Below the pieces are notes generated by a model. That model searched no databases. It had not been told where the DNA came from and was given only the letters and a program-made list of their open reading frames with translations. Made by a program: the position numbers and the translations under genes. From Acidimicrobiaceae bacterium (lineage in GTDB: Bacteria; Actinomycetota; Acidimicrobiia; Acidimicrobiales; RAAP-2): DNA of 56,868 nt. Below, in pieces: positions 27,501 to 36,641 of the stretch. The first letter of the stretch is position 1. Each line of letters opens with the position of its first letter. Where the stretch lies: the NCBI GenBank assembly GCA_003168075.1, contig PMTL01000098.1, positions 1 through 56,868 of the forward strand, given 5' to 3'.

Positions 27501-28165
27501 TCCTTGACTTTCCCGTGGGCAACATGTCAAATTAGCTGCTTAATTGACAATCGCAAACTAAAGTTTCGCCGTGCCAACGAATCGCTAGGCCGTAAGTCTT
27601 AGCACGAATTATTGCCTTCAACATGAACTTTCATCGCTTACGAATAGGCTCGCGTCGATTCATCTGATCGCCTTCAGGTTCAAGAATGATCTTTCGCTTC
27701 CTTACCCGGTTATGGAAACCTGCGGGTTCGAGGCCAGGTGAGTGCAAATGTGGACACTGACGGAATTTGCAATTTGTGAAGACCGGCTTGGAAATTGATG
27801 CGCGCAACTCAATTTTCGAAGGCAAAAGCCAGTTGATTTCCGGGAATGGCTGAGCGGTCATCTACCTTCTTCGGATAGAGGGTCAAGAGGTTCGATCGCC
27901 TTGATCTGTATGTTTGAGTTGATGTCAACAGCAATTGTCAACAACTGAGTGGTCCAGAAACCGATCGGAGCACCTGAGCGGCGACCAAACGGCCTTCGAT
28001 AATTTGCTCGCTCGTGAGGTTAAGTCGTCGTGACCACTTGGCTTGCCCGTGATTCGATGATGTCGAGTTCCTCTTGCTGATCCAACATTTTGAGCCCGCT
28101 CGTGGTTAGTCCAGTCAGATCGTTAGTCCCATGATTCCGATATTGGAAACTAGTGCCAGAACTCC

Positions 28166-28203
28166 TAGACGTTTGCGGGTCGGCATGCACTCACAAACGT
28201 CTA
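28166..28203 (-). terminator. Hairpin after the relaxase gene
   Basis: TAGACGTTTG (28166-28175) pairs with CAAACGTCTA (28194-28203) across an 18-base loop, 12 bases beyond the relaxase stop on the minus strand. No clear U-tract follows, so termination is only probable. Confidence 0.45.
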
Positions 28204-28214
28204 AGCCTCGATGG

Positions 28215-31200
28215 CTAGCGGTCGAAGCCAAAGTCCCGGGTCGGCGACTCGAAGAGTTCATCGTCCGACAGCAGATACGCAGGCTTCGCAGGCGCGTCCT
28301 CGACCACGGCGAGCGCGCTGGCTCGTCGCGCCGTACGCAGAACACGACCGCGCTGGACCTCTTGTTCGTGACTGATAAGTGCATTGTCGTGGATGGTGTC
28401 AGCGTTGTCAACTCCCCAGCGGTCAAAGTAAGCCGCGCCGGCGGCAACTTCTAGTACCCACTGCTCATAGAGCTCATCCGTCTCAGGAGCATCGCCGAAG
28501 TCCAACACCCAAGCGTCATCACGCTCGATAGCAATCATGGCGAGCTCGCGAGCTCGCCGTTCGATGGCGTCGGCACGATCGTTCAGTGCCTGCTTGACAT
28601 CGGGGTCAGCAATCCCGGTTGGCCGAGGGAAGATGCCAGCCACGAGCTCGCTCGCACTTGGGGCAGGGTAGCCCACTCCGGTGATGTAGCGATCGATGCG
28701 GTAGTGCAGGACACTGGCAATGTCGTCGGCGTCTTCGAATGGGCGACCTGCGAACAGCATCGGCAGTTCGGTTTGAATGTCGAATCCGCGACTTTCCGCG
28801 TCTCGTAGCTGCGCGAGCAGCGTTGCGTAAGCGGGTGACACTTTGGCCTGAACCAACTCGGTGGCGCTGAGCCCTGACTGGCTAAGCACGTCGTCCCAGC
28901 GTCCACCGTCGGCCAAGGTGATGATTGTGTCGTATTCGGCAACGAGTACCGCGATGGACTGGGTCTGGGACCGACGGATCATGTCGGTAGCGGACACGTC
29001 GGCCCCCTCGTGGCGCAGTACGCCGGCGAGGACTTCCAGAGCACTCGGAATCTCGCTCAGCCCGTCGTGGCCGGTTGACGGATCAGGATCGTAATGCGTG
29101 TCCACGTAGAGATGGTTGGACTCTGAGCCGCGTGTCAGGGCCACGTACAGTACTTCGCGAGTGGTCGTGGGACTGGCGAACGCGTGCGCGGTATCGATGG
29201 TGCGTCCCTGGGCGCGATGCGCGGTCGAGGCGTAGGCGAGTTCGACGTTATCGGCGACGTAACTGGCGGGCAAGAGGACCGTGCCGTGTCCGTTGACTCG
29301 AGTGACGGTTATAGAACCATTGGCGTGCGTCGCCGAAACGGTCCATACGTCACCGTTCTTGACCCAGCCCGTGTCCGTTGAAAGACGTCGGTTGTTCTCG
29401 CGCGTCACCACGTGATCATTGACGCCCGCAGTCATGGCACCCGCAACGTTGACCCCTTCCTCGATGACTTCGCCACTGGCGACACGCTGCGCGCGGGCGC
29501 GAGCATTGAGTTCGTTGACGGTCGCGGTGTCGCTGGCCAGCATCAACGAGTGCAAGCCACGATCCGTGTCGGTTTTCCACGCTGCGTAGAGCGCGTTGAG
29601 CATTTCGTCACGAGTTCCGTCAGTGATTCTTCCGCGCGTCGCGTAGGTGGCCAAAGCCGAACTAGAGCCGTTGCGGACCCCGAGGCTGGCCTGCTTCTCC
29701 CAGTTGGCCCTGAAGCGGCGAACGTTCGCGAGGGTCGCTGCACCGTCACCCCGATCACGCACGAGAGTGCGAAACATTCCCCCGGCGTCCACACTGGAGA
29801 GTTGTGCCCAATCACCGACGAGGACGACTTTGGCTCGCGCGTCGAGAGCGGCAGACATCAGTTCATCGAGCGCGAAAGTGGAAGCCAAACTGGCCTCGTC
29901 AACCACCACCAGTTGACCTGCGCGAAGACTCCAGCGAGTAAGTGTTTCCTCGTGTTGGCGAATGCTCGCGGCTAGCGCGGGACGACTTTTGAGCAGCCGG
30001 ACCTTTTCGCGCAGCTGTTCGAGTTCGCGAAAGCGCTGGCCGTGTTGGCGGTGTTCGTAGAGCCATTTGGCGAGATTGTCAGTGTCGATGCCCATGTCGT
30101 CGCCCAGGACTTCGGCGGCCGCCGCCGAGGGCGCGAGGCCGGTGACCGAACCGGCACCGTGCTCGACTTCCCAGGCGGCTCGCAGCCCCGCCATGGCCGT
30201 TGACTTACCCGTGCCCGCCGGCCCCACCAACACGTCGAGGACCCGGCCCGAGGTCGTGATCTTCTCGACGCAGAGGGCCTGGTCGTTTGAGAGCTTGAAG
30301 CTTCTTCCAAGTAGTCGTCGCTCGGTAACGCCCGCCACCGTGGCGCGGCTTACGACTGCCGAGTCGAGGCGCTGGCCCGCGTCGAGTAGACGTGCTTCGG
30401 CGGCAAGCAGCGTCGTCGAGGTGTAAAGCCAGTGATTGGTTCCCTGGAACTTAGAGGAGCCGTTTGCCCGAAGCAAGAAACGTGCCGTGTGATGCAGGTT
30501 GGGAGTGGTAATGACTAGTGCCTGGGCGACGGCCAGGTCGGTAGCGCGAGTAGCCGCGAGAATCCGCTCTGCGGGCTCGGTGAAACGAACACCCTGCACC
30601 TGGCGAAATACCTCCGCTTGAACATTGGCTCGAGAGAACGTCGGGCGCTTCGCGCTGACGACTTCGAGGGCCGCGTTAGCAATGTCGAGCAAGATCTCGT
30701 CCTCGAAATCTTCGCTGGTGAAAGCGCGCACGTCTCTGCCACCGAGCTCGTGCACCCACGCCATTGGTTCATCATCGAGGTACGGTGCGGCCCGAGCAGT
30801 CCACTCTTCGGTCAGGTCTCCGAGTCCCAGGCCCTGCTTGACCCGTCGGGTAGAGAGGGTGGCCGTCTGGCGGAGTTTGAGAACTTCCACGTCGGAAGGA
30901 GCGCGGTGGTGATCCACTTCGAACTGGTTGATGAGACGGTCCTTCGCATTAACGATGGCGGTCGTGCGCTGAGAGAACTCGTCCATAAGACGCGTCGACA
31001 CGCCGGCCACTTCCCACTTTGCGACCGAGCTCGAACGACGAGTGTGTGCCTCCCAGTCCCAGCCGAGCTCGGCCGTCAGAAAGTCGGAAAGCACGCCTTG
31101 GTGCATCTCCGAGAGCATCACAATTGACGCGAACAACTGTCGACTGTCGAGGGTGCGCCACACGCCGTCACTCTTGGCCCGGGCGCGGTTGAGAATGACC

Positions 31201-31751
31201 ACGTGGTCGTGCAGCTGGGGGTCGCCGTCCCTGGAATCGAAGTGGGTGAAGCTCGTCGCTATGACGCCAACAATGTCCTCTTCGACGCACCCCTGCTTTC
31301 CTGAGCGAGAGTGGAAGACCTCAGTCTCGGCGTAGGTGAGAACTTCCGCGATCGCTAACTCGTGACATAGGTAGATCGCTTCGCGGGTCTCTCGGTCGGC
31401 CAAAGCCCAAGCGGTGGAGACGCTCTTGGTGGGGCTGAACGTCAAGTCGAAACCACCCACGGCCTTCGTGCTCGGAACCCTTCCGAGCACCTCGCCGGTG
31501 ATCGGATCGGCGCAGTCCTGCAGTAACCTCTGGAGGTTTTCCGCCGTCACGGACCGCCCGACAGCTACACCAAGTCCGTTGTTGAGACCGACGAGTCCGG
31601 CGCCGAGAAAGACTCCCGGGGGAGTGCCAGTTTCGCTGTAGTAACGAACCAGGTCCGACTTGTCGGTGCCTTCGGGACCGTCGCCCACGGCGATTGATTT
31701 GAGCAGGTACTTGTAACCCGCTCCGATGCTGAGGCGTCGAATTGTCATCAT
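28215..31751 (-). CDS. MobF-family conjugative relaxase-helicase (TrwC/TraA-like)
   Basis: 1178 residues from the ATG giving MMTIRRLSIGAGYKYLL; upstream in-frame sequence is low-quality and lacks a ribosome site. N-terminal TrwC relaxase domain (about 1-300) with FDLTFSPTKSVS and the metal-binding pattern DPQLHDHVVILN; candidate catalytic Tyr residues are near YYSETGTPPG. The central SF1 helicase has Walker A GPAGTGKST, Walker B VVDEAS and LVGDWAQLSSVDAGG, and a later motif AYASTAHRAQGRTIDT. It would nick oriT and unwind DNA for conjugative transfer. No coupling protein or type IV secretion genes are nearby, so it is a remnant or part of a mobilisable element. Confidence 0.92.
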   Translation of the reverse strand: MMTIRRLSIGAGYKYLLKSIAVGDGPEGTDKSDLVRYYSETGTPPGVFLGAGLVGLNNGLGVAVGRSVTAENLQRLLQDCADPITGEVLGRVPSTKAVGGFDLTFSPTKSVSTAWALADRETREAIYLCHELAIAEVLTYAETEVFHSRSGKQGCVEEDIVGVIATSFTHFDSRDGDPQLHDHVVILNRARAKSDGVWRTLDSRQLFASIVMLSEMHQGVLSDFLTAELGWDWEAHTRRSSSVAKWEVAGVSTRLMDEFSQRTTAIVNAKDRLINQFEVDHHRAPSDVEVLKLRQTATLSTRRVKQGLGLGDLTEEWTARAAPYLDDEPMAWVHELGGRDVRAFTSEDFEDEILLDIANAALEVVSAKRPTFSRANVQAEVFRQVQGVRFTEPAERILAATRATDLAVAQALVITTPNLHHTARFLLRANGSSKFQGTNHWLYTSTTLLAAEARLLDAGQRLDSAVVSRATVAGVTERRLLGRSFKLSNDQALCVEKITTSGRVLDVLVGPAGTGKSTAMAGLRAAWEVEHGAGSVTGLAPSAAAAEVLGDDMGIDTDNLAKWLYEHRQHGQRFRELEQLREKVRLLKSRPALAASIRQHEETLTRWSLRAGQLVVVDEASLASTFALDELMSAALDARAKVVLVGDWAQLSSVDAGGMFRTLVRDRGDGAATLANVRRFRANWEKQASLGVRNGSSSALATYATRGRITDGTRDEMLNALYAAWKTDTDRGLHSLMLASDTATVNELNARARAQRVASGEVIEEGVNVAGAMTAGVNDHVVTRENNRRLSTDTGWVKNGDVWTVSATHANGSITVTRVNGHGTVLLPASYVADNVELAYASTAHRAQGRTIDTAHAFASPTTTREVLYVALTRGSESNHLYVDTHYDPDPSTGHDGLSEIPSALEVLAGVLRHEGADVSATDMIRRSQTQSIAVLVAEYDTIITLADGGRWDDVLSQSGLSATELVQAKVSPAYATLLAQLRDAESRGFDIQTELPMLFAGRPFEDADDIASVLHYRIDRYITGVGYPAPSASELVAGIFPRPTGIADPDVKQALNDRADAIERRARELAMIAIERDDAWVLDFGDAPETDELYEQWVLEVAAGAAYFDRWGVDNADTIHDNALISHEQEVQRGRVLRTARRASALAVVEDAPAKPAYLLSDDELFESPTRDFGFDR

Positions 31752-32049
31752 GTCGGAGGCGCCTGCATGCAACCCAACTGTCGCGATAATTCCCGTTCTG
31801 GCCTCAAGTGCCAGACGTGTGAGACAACAAAACTGAGCCTGACGGAATGTGGAGAGAGCGCTAAATAAAGGGAAGCGCAGACGGGTTAGACAAACATAGG
31901 GCTGAAAGACATGAGAGAGGGGTGTGAAATCGGCACGGTGAGTAGGAGCATGGAAAGCGAACGCCGAAGCGAAAATGTAACACCCTGGTGATAAAAACAC
32001 GCCGGCGGGCGTAATCCCAATACCGCCAATGAGGTAAGGGAGAATCTAG
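31752..32049. other. Divergent intergenic region between relaxase and AlbA_2 gene
   Basis: About 300 bases with one short hairpin (TCTGGC..GCCAGA near 31797-31815). It must hold promoters for both directions and is a candidate for the relaxase oriT, but I see no diagnostic nic-like motif. Confidence 0.35.
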
Positions 32050-33369
32050 ATGACTTTTCCATCAAGGAGGTCGACGACCTTCGAGGAGGCGTTGGAGTAC
32101 ATAGCGGCCGAACCGTCAATATGGATTCGATCCGCTGCCGTTCGCGATGATGCCGACTGTTGGCGCGTTCACCTTATGGAGTTGGCGAGCGGCGACACTC
32201 CGCCGAGCTGGGAAGAGAGATTCTGGGAATACCCCGACGTCGTTTTCGCTACCTTCAAGCTTTCCGGGGGTGAAACCTCAAAGTTCCTTCAGGAGAGAAA
32301 ACTGCAATTCGGGAATTATGTGATCGATTTGCCGCAGATGCAGACCACGGTGTCCTGGGAGCGACGACAGAGTCGATCCCAAGCGCCATATGAGACGCTC
32401 GACTGGCCGGTCGTGGAGGCGACGCTCTCAACGAACAGTGGCGTACTCAACCATCCTCAGGGGCATCAACTGTCGGCCGGGGACGCACCCTCGTTCGTGA
32501 CCTTCGATGCTGCGGCCGCGGCGTTCTTTGGATTTAAGTTGCAGCAAACTGGTGGACAACTTATTCAAGGCATCATGTTCCGGAGTCAGGATCTTCGCGG
32601 GCGCATTGACACTGTCCGTATCGGCATCGAAGCCATCGAAGTGACTGTTTATGGAAACAAACTTGACGAACTTGAAGTCGAAATCGCGGGAGACATCCCT
32701 GGTCCGTCGGAAGCCATTGGCGTTAAGGGCGACGAAAAAACTACGACAATGAATTTCATTCTCATCGACGGTTTGCCGTCAGGCGCGTGGGTACTGCTGC
32801 GAAAGGGAAGTGAGTGGATCGATCGAAGGTTTTTGACAAATTCCTACGTACGAGGAACTCAAGTCGGAGTCGAGGTCATCGTTGACGCAGGGACCAAACT
32901 CGAAGTCCTAGTGTCGAGTCGCGAACGCCAGTATGTCGAATTCAAACGACAACTCCCGACCGACAATCAATCAAAGCGAAAAATCATGAAGACGGTCTCG
33001 GCCTTTGCCAATGGTGGAGGTGGATCAATACTCCTCGGCGTGGACGACGACCGAAATCTCGTGGGCCTCGATCCAAAGAGCGTGGATCAACTTCGAGATC
33101 AAGTGACCCAGATGATAGGTTCCTGGATCGAACCATGGCCCCCCATGGATTTCGAGGTGTTGCCGGTTGTGGATAGCGAGAAAGTGGTCCTAGAAATTCA
33201 GGTCGGATCGGGTTCAACACTCTACGCTTGTGGCCAGCCCGGAGAGGTTCGTACTCCTTATGTTCGTCACCACGGTGTAACAGAGAAAGCGTCAGTCACG
33301 GAAATTGAAGCGATTATTCGCTCGCGAACGCTTCAGAGTCCAGATTTGTCCATCTTCGGGCGCGGCTAG
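32050..33369 (+). CDS. AlbA_2 (Schlafen-type) domain protein
   Basis: 439 residues, ATG with AGGGAG 8 bases upstream. The first 290 residues match no family I recognise. The C-terminal 140 residues form an AlbA_2/Schlafen-type domain: YVEFKRQLP, MKTVSAFANGGGGSILLGV, then DQLRDQVTQMI and EIQVGSGSTLYA. AlbA_2 domains bind nucleic acid and occur in bacterial regulators and defence proteins; some Schlafen relatives cut tRNA. First gene of a plus-strand series with SIR2-SLOG and a ShosTA-like pair, 62 bases before the next gene. Role in defence is inferred from context. Confidence 0.75.
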   Translation: MTFPSRRSTTFEEALEYIAAEPSIWIRSAAVRDDADCWRVHLMELASGDTPPSWEERFWEYPDVVFATFKLSGGETSKFLQERKLQFGNYVIDLPQMQTTVSWERRQSRSQAPYETLDWPVVEATLSTNSGVLNHPQGHQLSAGDAPSFVTFDAAAAAFFGFKLQQTGGQLIQGIMFRSQDLRGRIDTVRIGIEAIEVTVYGNKLDELEVEIAGDIPGPSEAIGVKGDEKTTTMNFILIDGLPSGAWVLLRKGSEWIDRRFLTNSYVRGTQVGVEVIVDAGTKLEVLVSSRERQYVEFKRQLPTDNQSKRKIMKTVSAFANGGGGSILLGVDDDRNLVGLDPKSVDQLRDQVTQMIGSWIEPWPPMDFEVLPVVDSEKVVLEIQVGSGSTLYACGQPGEVRTPYVRHHGVTEKASVTEIEAIIRSRTLQSPDLSIFGRG

Positions 33370-33431
33370 TTCAGCGATGAGCAAGCTGCGTTCGGGAGAA
33401 CTAAATTACGAAATTACTTTTGTTGGGTTCT

Positions 33432-34274
33432 ATGACTGACGCAAGACCTTACCCAAGTTCGGCACTCCGCGAGGCACAAGAAAAACGCGAGGCCGCCACC
33501 GGAGACGCTATGGCGGCGTCTTTGGGACCCGAGTTCGCGTCGACGCATCTCGGGGGCAGCGACGAAGTTGATTGCATCATTACGAAGAATGGTGCAACGT
33601 TCGCTGTCGTCGAGATTACCGCGGACGTGGATGAGGACTTCCAACGTGATTTGTCATTCTCATACGACAACCCGGATGAAGTAATACGAAATCTCCCGCG
33701 CGGCTACGGCGAGTGGGCGATCCAACTTGCGCCGGGAACCAGACTGAACGCGCTCGGCGATGCGTTCTTTCTTGATTTGATTCACGACCTGATGGAATCG
33801 GGTCGAACTGATATTGATCGACAGGAGATCTTGTTGGGTAACGATTCGAGGCTTCTTCACTATGTCGAAGCAGGAATGCAATTCGTGTTCAAGATGCCGA
33901 TGTCGCAAGAAGATCGCGCTCAAGTCATGTTTGGCCAACGGCCAGATTCAATAGTCATCTCGAGTGATCAGAATTTGTACGCTGACTATCTGGATGAGCT
34001 TCTCACTAAGAGGTCCATCAGAGGCAAGATCGATCGATTAATTGATCGAAGGGACGACTCGCCCGCGTGGTTCGCAATAGTTGTTGGCAGCGGTTCGCCG
34101 AATTCAGTCAGGTTTCGCACTCGCGGTGCCTCCTACGATCCCGGATTGCCGAACCGAGTGGTGACGATCCCGTCTGGACTCGAATACATCTGGATATTGA
34201 ACGAGGATCTAGCTCCACAATTCGTCGTCGATGCCGATGGCACGTTTCTCGCGATCGAAGAGACAGACACCTAG
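33432..34274 (+). CDS. Unknown protein with a possible PD-(D/E)XK-like N-terminus
   Basis: 280 residues, ATG at 33432. I do not recognise the family. Near residues 45-70, GGSDEVDCIITKNGATFAVV followed by EIT resembles the D...ExK core of restriction-endonuclease-like folds, but the expected Lys is Thr, so activity is doubtful. No membrane segment or signal peptide. It ends 11 bases before the SIR2-SLOG gene, so the two are almost certainly cotranscribed; it could be the sensor or partner of that effector in place of a TIR protein. Confidence 0.6.
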   Translation: MTDARPYPSSALREAQEKREAATGDAMAASLGPEFASTHLGGSDEVDCIITKNGATFAVVEITADVDEDFQRDLSFSYDNPDEVIRNLPRGYGEWAIQLAPGTRLNALGDAFFLDLIHDLMESGRTDIDRQEILLGNDSRLLHYVEAGMQFVFKMPMSQEDRAQVMFGQRPDSIVISSDQNLYADYLDELLTKRSIRGKIDRLIDRRDDSPAWFAIVVGSGSPNSVRFRTRGASYDPGLPNRVVTIPSGLEYIWILNEDLAPQFVVDADGTFLAIEETDT

Positions 34275-34285
34275 TATCAACGGCG

Positions 34286-35740
34286 ATGGAAGTTGAAAAC
34301 TTTGTTGAGAAATATGGCGAGGCAGTGGAGGCCCACCGTGCCACGGTGCTCGTAGGCGCCGGTCTTTCTATGGGCGCCGGATACCCTTCATGGAACAATC
34401 TCCTCGAACCTCACCGAATCGAACTTGGCGTTCCGTCAGCCGTGATCGACTTACCGATGATGGCCCAATACGTAGAGAATAATGACGGTGGACGCGAGCG
34501 ATTGGTGCAAACCATTTGTGCGACGATTAGTTCGGTCACCCCGACTCCAACGGAGAGCCACATACTCTTGGGCCAACTGCCTCTCGATGAGATCTGGACC
34601 ACAAACTACGACCCTCTTGTAGAGATGGCTGGTAGTGGTTCAGTCGTCGTCGAGTTGGAAGATGACTTCCTTGAGGCTGGAGCCGCGACTCGACGTGTTT
34701 ACAAAATGCATGGGTCTATTAGGCCAGGTGACGCCCCTCCTGTTGGCGGCGTTGGCAATCTCGTTATATCCCAAGAGGACTTCGACATGTACGAGATTCG
34801 ACACCCGAGATTCTGGCGTCTACTCCAAGCACAGATTCTTACCAAGAGTTTTTTGTTTTTGGGATTCTCATTCAGTGACCCAAACTTCGAAGCTGCACTG
34901 CGACTGGTTCGAACAACCACTCGTGGTCGACTCATGAACCATTTTGCGGTTATGTTTTGTGAGCCAGGCAATGAGACGATCTTCGAGCTCAAGGCAGGCG
35001 AACTCCTGCGGTCAGGTGTCCAAGTTGTAACGACGGCGAGTTATGACGAAGTAAACGATATTCTGCGAAAGCTCGTCGCTAGAACGCGACCGAGCCGGTT
35101 GTTTGTCTCAGGCTCTCAGCCCGGACCACGATCTTCCTCAGATGATTCAGACGGTAGTGCAAGATACCCAGTTGCCGAATCAATTGGACCCGAACTTGAG
35201 GACATCGCAAAGACGCTCGGTAAACGACTCGCCCGTGCGGGCGTCAGCGTTACCACATCAAGTCTGCTCGGTGCAACGGTTGGGTATGCCCTGTTAGAGG
35301 AACTCGGCGAAGACTATGACGCCAATCGAATGATGCTGGTGCGACGCCAGAAAGATGAGCCTGTCGACATGCCCAACATTCGAAAGGGCGCCATCACATT
35401 CATTGGTGAAGACAGCGAGGAACTCCGAGATGAGGTATTCAGCCAGATTCGTTCGATCGTAATTCTTGGTGGAAGCGACGGGACCCATCGAGAGGTCGTT
35501 CGGGCCAAGGAACGAGGGATGGGCGTTGTACCGGTGGCATGTACCGGCGGAACAGCTTTCGAAGTTTGGGAGACGATGAGCGCCGACCTCAGTGGATTCG
35601 AGCTTGGCGCTGGACTAATTAATGCGACGACCTTTGCGGCCCTGAACTCGAACGTCACTGCAGACGCACTCAAAGCTGCGGAGGATCTGATACTGCAAGC
35701 GATGTATCTCCCGAACCCGACCAAACTCGATGAAAAGTGA
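34286..35740 (+). CDS. SIR2-SLOG protein, ThsA-like NADase effector
   Basis: 484 residues from the ATG giving MEVENFVEKYGE. N-terminal SIR2-like domain: TVLVGAGLSMGAGYPSW (20-36), TTNYDP with Asn107, KMHGS with His142 (the two residues expected to be catalytic), and FLFLGFSFSDPNF (189-201). The C-terminal SLOG domain (about 271-484) starts RLFVSGSQPG and includes ILGGSDGTHREVV and GVVPVACTGGTAFEVW. Domain order and length match ThsA of Thoeris (476 residues), which degrades NAD when its SLOG domain binds a TIR-made cADPR isomer. No TIR gene is seen in the window, so the trigger is open. It overlaps the DprA-like gene by 11 bases. Confidence 0.88.
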   Translation: MEVENFVEKYGEAVEAHRATVLVGAGLSMGAGYPSWNNLLEPHRIELGVPSAVIDLPMMAQYVENNDGGRERLVQTICATISSVTPTPTESHILLGQLPLDEIWTTNYDPLVEMAGSGSVVVELEDDFLEAGAATRRVYKMHGSIRPGDAPPVGGVGNLVISQEDFDMYEIRHPRFWRLLQAQILTKSFLFLGFSFSDPNFEAALRLVRTTTRGRLMNHFAVMFCEPGNETIFELKAGELLRSGVQVVTTASYDEVNDILRKLVARTRPSRLFVSGSQPGPRSSSDDSDGSARYPVAESIGPELEDIAKTLGKRLARAGVSVTTSSLLGATVGYALLEELGEDYDANRMMLVRRQKDEPVDMPNIRKGAITFIGEDSEELRDEVFSQIRSIVILGGSDGTHREVVRAKERGMGVVPVACTGGTAFEVWETMSADLSGFELGAGLINATTFAALNSNVTADALKAAEDLILQAMYLPNPTKLDEK

Positions 35741-36641
35741 ATCCTTCGCTGTCGCACCTGAGTTCTATCATCACGACGTGACCATCTCCGCCTCCGAGTT
35801 AGACGAGATCTCCACGTTGCTCATTGAAGGTCAGGGCTACCGGGACAACTGGCTGCCGCTGAAAGGCGACCGGCCGTCGGGATTCGATCATCCTGAAGGT
35901 AACGTTGACAATGAGCGTCTCACCTCACACTCGGCTGATGTGAATACGCTGGAAAAGGTTCGACGAGAGCTGAAGAAATTACTGTCCGACTCGAAAGTAC
36001 AAGTTGTACTCTCGACTTCAGTTGATTACCCGCATCGTCTACGAGATCTCGACGGACGTCCAGCTCTCTTGTTTGTTCGTGGAGACATGGGTGATTCGAA
36101 AACACCAACGCTCGCCGTTGTAGGAAGTCGGCGGGCCTCCGATGATGGAATCAAAGCAGCTCATCTTCTTGCGAGCAGCGCGGCGAGCGCGGGTTTCATG
36201 ATTGTTTCCGGATTGGCTGTCGGTATTGACTCGGCAAGTCATCGAGGAGCCCTTGATAGTGACGGACAGACAATTGCTGTGTTGGGAACTGGCCTAGGCA
36301 AGGTATACCCAATTGAAAATCGTGGGCTAGATCTTCGGATCGCGAGACGCGGCGCTCTGGTGACACAGTTTCCACCCATGCAATCTCCGACGAAAACGTC
36401 CTTTCCCTCTCGAAATGTGCTCATCGCCGGTCTCTCCGATGCCACCTTGGTCGTCGAAATGAGTGAACACAGTGGAACTCGAATTGAAGTGAATTGTGCG
36501 ATCGCGCAAGGTCGACGAGTGTTTTTGTGGGCGCCCATTCTAGGATCAGAGGAATGGGCGTGTCAGTTCGCCGAGCACCCACAGGTCACATTTGTTAAGA
36601 ACGAGGACGAACTCCTCGTCGAGCTTTCGGCAACGAATTGA
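35730..36641 (+). CDS. DprA/Smf-like Rossmann protein, ShosA-like
   Basis: 303 residues. The DprA-type SLOG fold is clear: PTLAVVGSRRASDDGIKAA, IVSGLAVGIDSASHRGAL, TIAVLGTGLGKVYPIEN, FPSRNVLIAGLSDATLVVEM and SGTRIEVNCAIAQGRRVF. The N-terminal 110 residues and the lack of the DprA C-terminal winged helix set it apart from housekeeping DprA. It overlaps the ComF-like PRTase gene by four bases (TTGA). A DprA-like plus PRTase pair is the composition of the ShosTA anti-phage toxin-antitoxin system, in which the DprA-like protein is the antitoxin; identity here is inferred from domains and gene order. Confidence 0.85.
   Translation: MKSESFAVAPEFYHHDVTISASELDEISTLLIEGQGYRDNWLPLKGDRPSGFDHPEGNVDNERLTSHSADVNTLEKVRRELKKLLSDSKVQVVLSTSVDYPHRLRDLDGRPALLFVRGDMGDSKTPTLAVVGSRRASDDGIKAAHLLASSAASAGFMIVSGLAVGIDSASHRGALDSDGQTIAVLGTGLGKVYPIENRGLDLRIARRGALVTQFPPMQSPTKTSFPSRNVLIAGLSDATLVVEMSEHSGTRIEVNCAIAQGRRVFLWAPILGSEEWACQFAEHPQVTFVKNEDELLVELSATN

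Larger units (their letters stand above)
26946..28214. other. Gene-poor 1.27-kb region between the catabolic cluster and the relaxase
   Basis: Apart from a possible 44-codon ORF (27366-27500), a small hairpin (CGCGTGA/TCACGCG near 27288-27306) and the hairpin at 28166-28203, nothing supportable is seen. Lower GC than the flanks and absence of long frames suggest decayed or boundary DNA of a mobile element. Confidence 0.4.

Noticed and set aside
34286-35740. A complete Thoeris system
   Set aside because: Only the ThsA-like component is seen; no TIR-domain ThsB gene occurs within the window.
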